From positions 1,054,001-1,118,000 of the forward strand of contig JAFKAC010000012.1 of the NCBI GenBank assembly GCA_025766275.1: a stretch of DNA of 64,000 bases. Reading direction: 5' to 3'. The notes below the pieces were generated by a model. That model was not told where the DNA came from. It did not search any database and saw only the letters and a program-made list of their open reading frames with translations. The DNA is from Lactarius indigo. Its lineage: Eukaryota > Basidiomycota > Agaricomycetes > Russulales > Russulaceae. Position 1 is the first letter of the stretch, and every line of letters begins with the position of its first letter. The position numbers and the translations under genes were made by a program. This document shows positions 10,824-21,400 of this stretch, in pieces.

Positions 10824-12562
10824 TATATTTAGTTATCCTGGTGGAGGCTTCTGAAGTAGTGGCATCAACGGAATATCGAAGCGATTGTAAGACCCATGGG
10901 ACCTACCTCGATCAATTATCTGGATCCTCCTTGTCAGATAACATCAATTGGTATTGCTTGGCTATCTTTCTCCACTCTTGCGCCACTGCAGTCAAGGCGG
11001 GGTTGGGGCCGCGTAGAGCCACCCTCCGACCAGTCTTCATGCGCGCTTCTAGTCCCATGACGAGTCGGGCTTCGTCAAATCGTGCTAGACTCTTCTGTGC
11101 AGTGTGTGCTTCCTTCGGAACGGTGTCCTTGAGGAATAGAAGTACAGACTCTATGCTTTCCGATTCTTTCCCTGCGCGTATTTCAGCGTTGAGACTAGAT
11201 GACCTCCGTGACAGAAGAGCGCATTATAAAAGAGACATACCAGATGCCCGTTCGCAAAAGGCGGCGGCTGCTTTCCAAAGAGTGGACGCGGCAGGCGTGA
11301 TCAGACTGAGACCAGGGGCAACAGACCGCAGGAAGGGTGACACGAATGACCCAAGCGCGAAAATGGCTAGCGAGTGCGATAAAGAGGTACTTCAACCACC
11401 CCAAGATCCGTCTCATCACAGAGCTCTTCTTTTGCACCTCCATCTTCTCCAGAGCAGATACGAACGACTTCAAGTTCCCTTGGATGTGTGCGCACATGTT
11501 GGGAAAGCTCGCGGGAAGCCTTGTTTATGTCATTGGCGAGCCTCGTCGTGTCTTGCCTGTACTTTAATCTCTTCAACCATGACCTAGACGCGTCGTCGAT
11601 CCTCTGGGCCATCAAATAGGCGAACTGTTCATGGTAGAGAAGGATCTTGTCGGTTTACTCTGAACACCAGCCGGCCTCTTCTCTAAGAATGATCAGGTGA
11701 TGCCAGAGTGTCCGCTCTCGTTCCTCAAATTTCTTAGTATCAAGTCTGTCTCAATCTGTCAGCAAACGACACAAGAGTGGAGGTTTGGTACATACTTGTC
11801 TAGCTGAGCTGCCCAGCCATCAAAGATCTTCTGACATATTCGGATGTCGTACGCGGCGCCGAGGATGAGTTGAACATACGCTGGGTCCGGCTTTAGTTGT
11901 TCAATGGGGACGCCTACCGCAGGCATTGTCCTGTTTAGGAAGCGCGTGAATGACGACTTGCTGGGTACATATCTTCCTCATCAGCTTGAGATACGCGAAG
12001 ACCTAACATAATTAAAACACTTACGGGGAAGGGTGGTCTGACATATTGAAATGAGAGGGGAGGCAGAAGAGCGGGGGGTAGGAATGGTCGTAAAGCCAAG
12101 TTTATGGTACGACGCTGAGTGTCACGCGCAGAAGGCGAAGATTGATCATTCGAGGAGAATGCCGACCATAAAACGGCGGAGAGATGACACACAAGACGAG
12201 TGGGGAGCGAGGCGCGGGTTCGAGGTCGTTGTTCGTGAAGCCAAAGATGTTTATACGAGAAAGCCACTGCGGTTGAACACAGTAGGTCGAGCTTAAGGCT
12301 CTAGTAGCTACATGACTGCGCCCAAGTACAACAAGAATCGAGTCATACAGAACGTCGAGTCAACAAGTTAGGAAGCGTATGGGAAGAACGAGAAAAGAAA
12401 AGAAAAGAAGACGAGTCACGACGAGCCAGTAGTGCAACACTGAGGCGTTCCAAGGCCGCTGAGTGAGCTTGACCACGAAGTTTGGACGTATACTACGCGT
12501 CGCGTAGGAAAGCAAGAATTTAGCCCCCTCTTCTCTGTAGAACTCACACTGACCTCCGGTTT
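10438..12562. repeat. tandem duplication, unit 1
   Basis: The first of two adjacent direct copies. It holds the last two exons of threonine synthase and, on the opposite strand, the helical-protein pseudogene. It aligns with 12571-14341 over nearly its whole length. It has about 300 extra bases around 12119-12440 (including an AAAAG run near 12393) that unit 2 lacks. Both units end with the same block, about 30 bp, reading AACTCACAC.GACCTCCGGTTTA, which marks the unit boundary. Confidence 0.85.
10912..12044 (-). pseudogene. decayed copy of the helical protein with hydrophobic segment
   Basis: Diverged duplicate of the intact gene at 13011-14153. The start context (MSDxPxP then GTAAG donor) and C-terminal exon are recognisable. 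The copy has an in-frame TAA at 11655-11657 where unit 2 has a sense codon, two net +1 shifts in the main exon, and its last intron has lost the AG acceptor (CGCTG in place of CGCAG before AAATAC). The stop and the lost acceptor cannot be explained as doubled bases, so I call this a true pseudogene, unless the sequence is poor here. Confidence 0.75.
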
Positions 12563-12570
12563 AGATCCCC

Positions 12571-12921
12571 TAGACTCTAGAAACTATAAAACAATATTTC
12601 ATTGGAAACCCTTCGTACATAGCAGATCCCCATACTGCCCAAAAAGTAAGGTTTATTACAGAAGTGGACGCGTCCAGTTTCCTCACTTTACTCTATCAGC
12701 GCGCCATCCATCGTTCAAGTCATACTCTCTACTGCCCGTCCTGCCAAGTTTTCCGAGGCCGTCACCAAAGCTCTCGCGACATCACAGAGTTTCAACTTCG
12801 AACGGGACGTACTCCCTCAGGAATTTCGGGGGTTGTTGGAGAAGGAGAGGAGGGTCATTGAAGTGAACGAGCCGAGCGAGGAGCTGGTCAAGAAGGTGAT
12901 TGAAACCAAGGCAAGTTTGTG
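12571..12921 (+). pseudogene. 3' fragment of threonine synthase
   Basis: Copy of the last two exons of the threonine synthase at 8975-10823, without the catalytic part and without a start. The exon-5 piece is cut by a deletion of about 32 bp that also removes the region just before the GTAAGG donor. The C-terminal exon (AHPAKFSEAVTKALATSQS...) is kept in frame to a TGA. It cannot make enzyme. It is useful as an internal comparison, because at the position of the doubled base 10470/10471 this copy has a single base and an unbroken frame. Confidence 0.85.
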
Positions 12922-13010
12922 ACATATTTAGTTATCCTGGTGGAAGCTTCTGAAGTAGTGGCATCAAAGGAGTATCGAAGCAATTGTGAGACACATTGGA
13001 CGTACCTCAA

Positions 13011-14153
13011 TCAACCATCTGGATCCTCATCGTCAGGTAACATCGATTGGTATTGCTTGGCTATCTTTCTCCACTCTTGCGCCACTGCAGTCAAGTCAGG
13101 GTTGGGGCCGCGTAGAGCCACCCTTCGACCAGTCTTCATGCGCGCTTCTAGTCCCATGACGAGTAGGGCTTCGTCAAACCGTGCTAGACTCTTCTGTGCG
13201 GTGTGTGCTTCCTTCGGGACGATGTCCTTGAGGAATAGAAGTACAGACTCGATGCTCTCTGATTCTTTCCCTGCGTGTATTTCTGCGTCGACAAGATTGG
13301 ATGACATCCGTGACAGAAGTGTGCATTATAAAAGAGACATACCAGATGCCTGTCCACAAAAGGCGGCGGCTGCTTTCCAAAGAGTGGACGCGGCGGGCGC
13401 AATCAGACTGAGACCGGGAGCGACAGAGTGTAGGAAGGGCGACACGAATGATCCAAGCGCGAAAATGCTAGCGAGTGCGTTAAAGAGGTACTTCAACCAC
13501 CCCAAGATTCGTCTCGCCGTCGAGCTCTTCTTTTGCACCTCCATCTTCTCCAGAGCAGATACGAACGACTTCAGGTTTCCTTGCATGTGCGCCACATGCT
13601 GGGAAAGCGCGCGGGAAGCCTTGTTTATGTCATTGGCGAGCCTCGTCGTGTCTTGCCCGTACTTCAATCCCTTCAACCATGACCTAGACGCGTCGTCGAT
13701 CCTCTGGGCTGTCAAGTAGGCGAACTGTGCATGGCAGAGAAGGATCGCGTCGGTTGCCCGTGAACACCAGCCGACGTCTTCTCTGAGAAGGGTCAGGTGG
13801 TGCCGGAGTATCCGCTCTCGTTCCTCAAATTTCTTGGTACGGAGTCTGTCTCAACCTGTCAGCGAACGATACAAAAGCAGGAGTTTGGGTTTTGGCACAT
13901 ACTTGTCTAGCTGAGCTGCCCAGCCATCAAAGAGCTCCTGGCATATTCGGATGTCGTACACGGCGCCGAGGATGAGTTGAACATACGCTGGGTCCGGCCT
14001 TAGTTGTTCTATGGGGACGCCTACCGCAGGCATCGTCCAGTTTAGGAAGCGCGTGAATGACGACTTGCTAGGTGCATATCTTCCTCATCGGCGTTGAGAT
14101 ACGCGAAGACCGAACGTAATTGAAAACGCTTACGGGGGAGGGCTGTCTGACAT
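13011..14153 (-). CDS. helical protein with central hydrophobic segment (membrane-active candidate)
   Basis: Four exons, 14134-14153, 13903-14067, 13343-13845 and 13011-13282, close perfectly to 319 residues with no break. A 20-base first exon (MSDSPPP) precedes a 66 bp intron. After about 60 residues comes a long, charged, coiled-coil-like region (TKKFEERERILRHHLTLL and onward), then a hydrophobic stretch of roughly 45 residues (from LGWLKYLFNALASIFALG to about AAAAFC), then further amphipathic helices to the C-terminus. No signal peptide is evident. The order helix bundle, hydrophobic hairpin, helix bundle resembles alpha-helical membrane-inserting proteins. That is a structural analogy only. 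No family was recognised. The neighbouring copy is decayed. Confidence 0.7.
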
Positions 14154-14341
14154 ATTGAAAGGAGAAGAGAGGCAGAAGAGCGGGGGGGTAAGAATGGCCG
14201 TTAAGCCAAGTTTATGGCACGACGCCGAGGCGTTCCAAGTGAACTTGACCACGAGGTTTGGACGTGTACTACGCGTCGCGTAGGAAAGCAAGGATAGGGG
14301 GCTCCCCCTCTTCTCTGTAGAACTCACACAGACCTCCGGTT

Positions 14342-16764
14342 TAAATGAGGAGACGCGGGTTCCCGCGTCTTCGTCTGTTCTTGATCCGCGTGTATCACAC
14401 GGAAAGGCGTGAAAGAAACGCGACTTCCAAAATCGTGAAACCACTGTTTTGCACAAGTACACATGACAGCAGCAGCCAAGGTTCCCGTAGTAAAAGGAAT
14501 CGGAGTTACGTTCGGCCTGTTCCATGTTCCATTGTTCCCAATCTCCCATATTTCACCCTCGTGTGGGGCACCACCACTGTATTCATGAATACAGGACTCT
14601 AGCGCCCCATTCCTTGCTCATTCCGGTCCAGGCGCCACATATGATAAACAAGGTCACGGTAATGGCCGCGTTAGGAAATTCCGTGCCGGAAATCTTGCAT
14701 AAGTCAGTCAGAACGGCAGCGCTTCAGCTGCGGGGAAGCGAAGCAGCATGGTGGGCGCAAGAGACTACCCCGATTCGGCCAGGTCTTCGAATACGGTTCA
14801 GCAGCCGCCGCACAACAACACGACAAGAAAACACGCACTTTTCCAAGCGCGAAGATACGCAAGGTCTCACACCCGCCAGCATGGCGCATCGTCCGCCGAA
14901 GCTAGCCTTATCGTTGCTTCCATCAATACCATATTCGTTTGGAACACCGAGAAATGCCGAGGTCCAACTTCACTTGCTCCGAGATGGGTACTGTAGCTGC
15001 TATTTCCCAATGGAAGAGGACGCCGCTGGTGCAGAAGGAAGACTTGGACTGGAGAGAACGCCACCGAGTGGGGCGACGGCAGACAATGACAGTTCGACGT
15101 CGAACAACGCCGCGCCAAACAACTATATAGTATTTTGAGGTGCTCTGCCAGTGGCTGTCGATAGATCTGGGGAGCTTTCGACTCGGATGGACTTAGTGAT
15201 CTCCCTTGCTTCGTGCGTATCCGAGGTTTTTCCCACCCGTAAACGCGAAATAACAGTCGAATAAAAAGACGCTTAGTCGGCTAGTTGCAACAAGCTTGTG
15301 TTGTATTTGCTGGTGTCCTCGTCTGTGAGCACGAGAATTGGACTCCTCTTGGTTCTCCTTAACGTCGTAGACCCCCTGGGTTTTGATAACTGTCGCACGC
15401 GGACGACGGACGATGACCGGCGTGGAAGCGACATGGCTGTGGACATCCGCGCAAACGCCGTTCTGTGTCACTAGATTGTGGGGACCTTCTGTCATTACGT
15501 TCTCCGAACGATGGAGACGACTCTGGGATCAAGGCGTGCGCGGGCGCATATGAGAGGGCCAAAATCGGCTACTTGGGCTGTGAACACCGCCCTGGGGTGA
15601 CGCTGGTCAGGTATGTAAACCGTGGCGCCACGACCTGGGGCGTTGTCATCGATGACTGGGACAGGGCAGGGGAAAGCCAAGCTACGGCCGATCCTGACAC
15701 ATTCTGCTTGGTGGTAGTAGTGACTTTCAATTGCTGGAGGGGTCGGTATCGCTCAGTGAGTGCCAAGTTATTTGTAAATGCCACCTGATGTTATTTCACA
15801 AGCGGTGGAGGCGAACTTAGTCGCGCGACAATATTACGGCAGGATGATTTCACTTTTGAGAAGAACCGTGATGGCGAGGAATTGTATACAGTATTCGGGA
15901 GCGGGCTTCTGCCAAGTAACCAGGGACCGATGCGGCGCAAATGCAATATCAAAGCCACTGTCCAATGGAGCGCTCTCCTCGTGAGTTTAACGAACTGTAT
16001 TCCGTGAACGTGAGGCACACTTTGACTACCTCTCCGGGACAGCCCGACGCTGAGCCGTAAATGGGGCGAATGCAATTTTAGGCGGCTGATGGATCATTGC
16101 CAAACATCTGTGAAATTCACATTCTACTGGGCGCTGAGCTGCATGTGAATGGCGCTCGGAGGTAGGTAGGACTCAAGGCGGCTACTAGCCTTGGTCGCCG
16201 TGCTGTGCTGTAGGTGTGGGTGTTGTATGTGACAAATGACAGTTAGGAGGCCCATGGAACCAGAGCAACGGTGGCGCCGTACTCTACCCTCCAGGACATT
16301 GAGCCAAGTCTATACGGGGAGTAATGCGGTTATCTCATGATGAATTTGTAGAGGTCACTAAATGGGAAGGTACTTCAAAGGTTTGTGAGAAATTTTGATC
16401 ACTCAAATTACTGCAGGTGACCGCAAAGAAAGATCGAAAAGGCGGTGAATGAGGGCCCATCGATCACATTAGACCCGTTCTAACGTGACAACCCCTCTCA
16501 CGTCCCACACGCATTCTAATCTAATACCATTCTACTTCATAAATTCCCCCGTCACACGCTCAAGCGCCGACGGCGTAGGTTGTGAAAAGCTTATGTTGTG
16601 TGGGAAGGATGTGCTGAAGAGGGATGTCAGCCAACCTTTCACGACGCGCAGTTGGCATCCGACTACGTGATGCTCACCTACGGGCTCGCGTTTCCAGGAC
16701 TAATAAAAGACGAACGTACCGAGACGGGGATATTCCAAAAGGGCTTGCCAGCCGGGTCCACAGT
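14342..16764. other. long gene-free stretch
   Basis: About 2.4 kb in which I find no conserved frame, repeat or RNA gene. Frames of 80-200 codons exist on both strands but overlap each other, lack motifs and show no intron structure. Decayed sequence is possible. Confidence 0.45.
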
Positions 16765-18159
16765 TTAATGGCAATAAACTATGGTGCCTAGACCAGTCTG
16801 CTGAAGCCCCTGTAAAGTAGGAGCAACGAGTAAGGCGGTCTGCATCAAAACGTTGCATCGTAGTTGGGGTTCAAGTAGCTGCATGTCTCGGTTCGTCAAA
16901 CGCGTCTCGAAGGGCCAACTGCATGTACCCACACCTGCAATAACATACGACTCGGCAAGCGTCAGCCGCTCGTGCCAAGACCACTCCGTAATCGTGCGAG
17001 GACAAGTAGAAAATCGGTCCAGGTCTGACGAAGTGAGGGAAAGGGAACTGTGACAGAAAGTCAGGCAACTCGAGCTTGCAGAACATGGAAGCGTACGTGC
17101 CTTGCCAGTGATGACTAGAAACATTGTCACTCCTAAGGCCCAGTAATCGACCATAAGGTCGTCATGTCCAAGCATGGCTTCGGGGCTGAGAAACCCCTGC
17201 CAGTGAGGAACACACCCAAAAGAGACCGCACCTCGTTTCACAGGTCCTTCTGTATGGACTGTGTGATAACCCAAACTCTGAAATGCGTGCATCCCCGGTA
17301 TTAGTCAAGAGGATGTGGCTTGGTTTGATGTTACGATGGATAATCCCGATGTTGTGCAGGTGAGCGAGCCCGTAAGCCTGGATGGCGCGGAGATGAAAGG
17401 ATGGTTAACCATGAGAAAGAGTATCCTCACCGCCTGCAAGATAATCCTTGCGAGTTGAGTCGGTGATGGCATCATCCCAACGTAAGAGGCAAGGTCGTCG
17501 TCAAATGAGGGCTAAACCATAGCCGGCGCATGAGTCCATGCCCACCCGACGGTTAGTGTAAGATCGGCCTTACCATGACAATATAGAGACCATCAGAATC
17601 GCGGAACGCGGCCTGTGCCTCTACCAGAGACCGTGAATCCGGGTGCTCGACGATGCGGTTATATGCGCGGATTTCGTTCATGGCCCTGGAAAGACTCGCG
17701 GAACTGCCTCTGTCGAACATTTTCACGCAAACGATGCTCCCCGTATCAATGTGTTTTGCCACCGCAACTTCTGCACTGAGGCATTTTCACGTTTACAGCG
17801 CAAAATCCTGAAACGCGAAATGTCCAGACTGCTCAGTAGGATGATCAGATGGATAAAAAGGCGAGAAGTCTTCATCGTCGTCCCACCATTCTGTATCTCG
17901 GGGGTAGACTAGACGAGGTGGATCGAGAACCTTGGCTGACGTGGAAGGCTGAAAGAAATCATCTAAGGCCTCTGCACCGAGGGTAGTCCGATAAAGGTGA
18001 AGTCCAGCGCGTGTCATAGCAAACGTCCGCTGCCCGTTCGTGGGGACTCTCTGGGCGGCTGAAACAAGTCTGGACTTTGGGAATGGTACCAATGGGTAGC
18101 ATCGTCATGAGACGTTAGGTGTGGGGGGGGTACGCGTAGGGAGAGCCGTCCAAAGCCAT
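16765..18159 (-). CDS. degenerate Ser/Thr protein kinase (apparent pseudokinase)
   Basis: The N-terminus probably starts at ATG 18159 (MALDGSPYAYPP). A tail rich in D/E/W (EWWDDDEDFSPF) precedes the kinase domain. The N-lobe keeps the lysine (IVCVKMFDRG) and the alpha-C glutamate region (AMNEIRAYNRI). The C-lobe has the pattern of a protein kinase but with altered key residues: the catalytic loop reads HRNIKPSHIL (Asp to Asn, and the later Asn to His), and the DFG position reads SEFGLS. The P+1/APE region (FLSPEAMLG) and VDYWALGVTMFL are present. The glycine loop is not recognisable. Several frame changes, consistent with doubled bases, occur near 17245, 17100 and 17060 and in the N-terminus, so exact exons are not certain. 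No catalytic activity is expected as written. Confidence 0.55.
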
Positions 18160-18403
18160 GATCGCAATTTAAGCTGCTCAGCGGTGAACAATGACTTGAA
18201 GGTCCACGATGTGGATGTGGACGTGGACTGTGGCGACGGGATAAAGGCCACAGTAACTGATAACGCTTTGTGGGACCTGTGATCGACGTCATAATCAACA
18301 AAAGTCGTGACAATTACATAATGTTGATCGTGTCACGGACACGCGCTCCGGCGGGAAGGCAGCAGGTTGCTCAGGAGGTCCCAAGTGACCGCACCCGATA
18401 AAC

Positions 18404-21400
18404 ATGTCCGGCTCAGAATCCCCACACGGCCCCCGACGTTCACAACGTGAAAGGAAGCAGGCTATTCATTTCGTTTCTGGTCCGTCTTTTCCCTCTGCCT
18501 TCTCACTATATGCTCTTCCTCATCTAATTGCCACATCGCATTGGCCATAGGGTCCTCCCAGAAGAGAAAGCGCGACACCGTTGAGAGTAATGACGACGAT
18601 GACGACCGTTCCGAACGTCCCCTCTCAGATGCAGATGATGTTCCGTCTCCGGATGAAAACGAACACGAGAACTACGGCGCGGAGAAGCTAAAGGGAAGGC
18701 CTTCCGCTTTGGCCAAGAAGAGGGGCAAGCCGAAAACAGTCAAACGTACGCGTGTCGCAAAGGATGGAGAGCTCAAGGAACCCTCTCGCAAGCCAAAGAA
18801 GGCTCAGACGAACGGCGACGCGTCAAACGCGAACAAAGCCCCTCAAGACTTCAAAATTAACACAGACAACGCGCTTTTCAGTATGTGCCGACATCCTTCC
18901 CGTTCTGTCTTTTTACCCACACTCCTGTCAAAGATGCCATTATGAACCCGTCCGCTGCCCTTCAATTGACAGTGGAAGACTTTCTAGAATCGCTCAAGGA
19001 GACACCAGGGGCAGCTCAAGCCGAACTCGTCAATTGTATTCTCCGCGCCTGCGGCTGCAATGACACCGTGAACCAAGATGAGGCAGTCGACTACGACGGG
19101 GTGGTCGATGCTCTAGATAACTTCACAGAAGCCTTAAAACAGGTGCGCCGGCCTTACACTCGTCCCTCTTTCTCTCAACATCTACTTTCTCAGGATGATT
19201 CGCCCCTCTATCCCCTAACCTCGAAGCTACCCATATTCAAGAAGTTTCGCAGGTCTCTCTCAGAATTCCTTGAACGTCTCGTCGTCTCTGCCGCCGAGAT
19301 CGGCGTGCTATATACGACAGACTTGATGGCAACCATCCAAACTTGGATTACTTGCATGTCCTCCTCACAACTCAGGAGTTTTCGACACACGGCTACTGTC
19401 GTTGCTCTAGAAATACTGACAGCACTGTGCGATGTCGCTGCCTCTGTAGATAAGGAGGCCGGTGTCCTGGATAGGCAAAGGGCTGGGGAGAAGAAACGTA
19501 AAGCAGGAAACAAGACCAAGGCCACCACTAGCCGAGAGAAAGAGCTGGAGAGTAGAGCGGTAGAGGTGCGCGAGCGGAAAACAAATTTGGCCGAGTTCTT
19601 GAAGGAGCTCGTAGATAGGTACGCGCTTTGTTCATTGGGATCGGTTGGTTTTCCTGAATGAGCAATTCCTCAGCGTTTTCGTGAACCGCTATCGTGATCT
19701 GGACCCTTCCATCCGTGCGGAGTGCGTTCGTTCCATCGGTTTATGGTTCAAAAAATACCCTGGTCACTTCCTTGACGGCACGTATCTTCGCTACGTCGGA
19801 TGGGTCCTCTCGGATTCTAATACTCAAGTCCGTCTGGAGGCTGTCAAATCACTCTCTGGCGTCTACGAGAACGCGGACTACATCGGATCAGTACAGACCT
19901 TCACGGAACGATTCAAACCTCGTCTTGTCGAGATGGCGGCGCGGGACACGGAGCTCGCTGTTCGCGTCGCTGTCATCGGTGTCCTCGGTGCTATCGACGC
20001 GCATCAACTACTCGAGGACGAACAGCGCGAGGAACTGTGCATACTTGTTTTCGACGAAGACGCCAAGGTCCGCAAGGCTGTTAGTGAGTTCGTCAGAGGC
20101 GTGTGGGCCGAAATCGTTGAAGAGGTACTGGGGAATGGGAAGGGCAAGCAAGAGCGCACACGCGCAGGGGTCAAGGCACTTGGAAAGCTGCTTGTGCGCC
20201 TTTCAAAACCATTGGGTAAGAAAGCCGCGATCGCTGAAGACGACGAGGATTCTTTCAATGGGGTTACGTCTGGTTCCGCTTTGCAACGGGTCCGGGAAGT
20301 CGCCGCGCTCGTCGGGGCAGAGCAACGAGGCAGGATCGCGCTCGCGGTTGAAGCTCTTTGGGACGACGTTGAGCCTGTCAGCGAATGGGAGACTCTGTTG
20401 GATATCTTGCTGTTGGACCATTCCGCCACCACCGAGGGCGGCGATGAGTCCCGAGGGCGAAGATCGAAGGGCAACAAATCGAGCTCCGATTCGGTGGCGG
20501 GGGAGGCATGGCGCCTTGAGGAGGTCGAGGAAGCTGTTCTCCTGGAAGTCTTTGTTGCGTCCCTCAGAAAGGCGAAGGCGAGTGCTGCGAGCGCAAAAAA
20601 GGTACGCGTCCGACGTAGTGTGCTGGATTGTAAATTCACGCCTTCTGCAGGGGGAGGAAGACACTGTTGTTTCGGACATCACGCGCGCGCTGATCAAAAG
20701 CCTTCCTCTTCTGTTCACAAAGCATCAGACAGACGAGGCGCGCATCGCTGTTGTTCTCTCCATACCTTTGCTCATGAACCTCGATCTTTATCTGGAGATG
20801 AGGGTGACAGCAGTCAGTCGTCATGTGATCAGATTCCCATTCGTAAAGCTCACCTCTTGTTCAGGCCTATGCCAGCCTGTGGGATGACGTCACAAAGCAG
20901 TTCACTTCTCATTCATCTCCAGTCGTTCTCTCGCATGCCGTGGCGGCTGTCCGTCACCTTATGGACGCGACGAGTCTGTCCAACACAAATAACACGAAAA
21001 TTCTCGAGTTGGAGGACAAGCTTGCGACATCGTTACGTGATGCCGTTGCCGGGCGTGACGAGCTCGAGATCGCATCATTTACGGAGGACGAGGTACTTCT
21101 CCTTGGGGCGATCTGCGCCCGTCTGTCAACACTGGCTGGTGCGCGTGACATGTCCTCGTGGATGGAAGAGGACGAGGGCGGCAAACAGAGCAGTGCATGG
21201 GACATCATTTCCGCTCTTCTGGACAGGGGCAGACTAGGATACAAAGAGGAAGAAGCGGTGCGTGAATGAACACGCTTTGCGGTGCCCTGTCTGATATCCG
21301 CAGTAGATGATCGATCAGGCGCTCAACGTATTAACGCTACATGTCATCTGGAAAGCCAGACGATTACCAACCGAGGTTCAGTCGTCTCCGGATGATACGC

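Larger units (their letters stand above)
12571..14341. repeat. tandem duplication, unit 2
   Basis: Second direct copy of the segment. It begins at the same point (the start of the fifth threonine synthase exon) and ends with the same CCTCCGGTTTA block. Differences from unit 1: a deletion of about 32 bp inside the threonine synthase fragment (after CCCCATACTGCC), loss of the about 300 bp present near 12119-12440, and scattered substitutions. Confidence 0.85.

Noticed and set aside
14345..15140. Frames of 80-200 codons after the tandem duplication
   Set aside because: They overlap each other on both strands, with no introns, motifs or sensible composition.
20004..20718. Long antisense frames (up to 211 codons) inside SCC3
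   Set aside because: They are shadows of the Ser/Arg/Glu-rich coding strand, with no motif and overlapping a well-supported exon.
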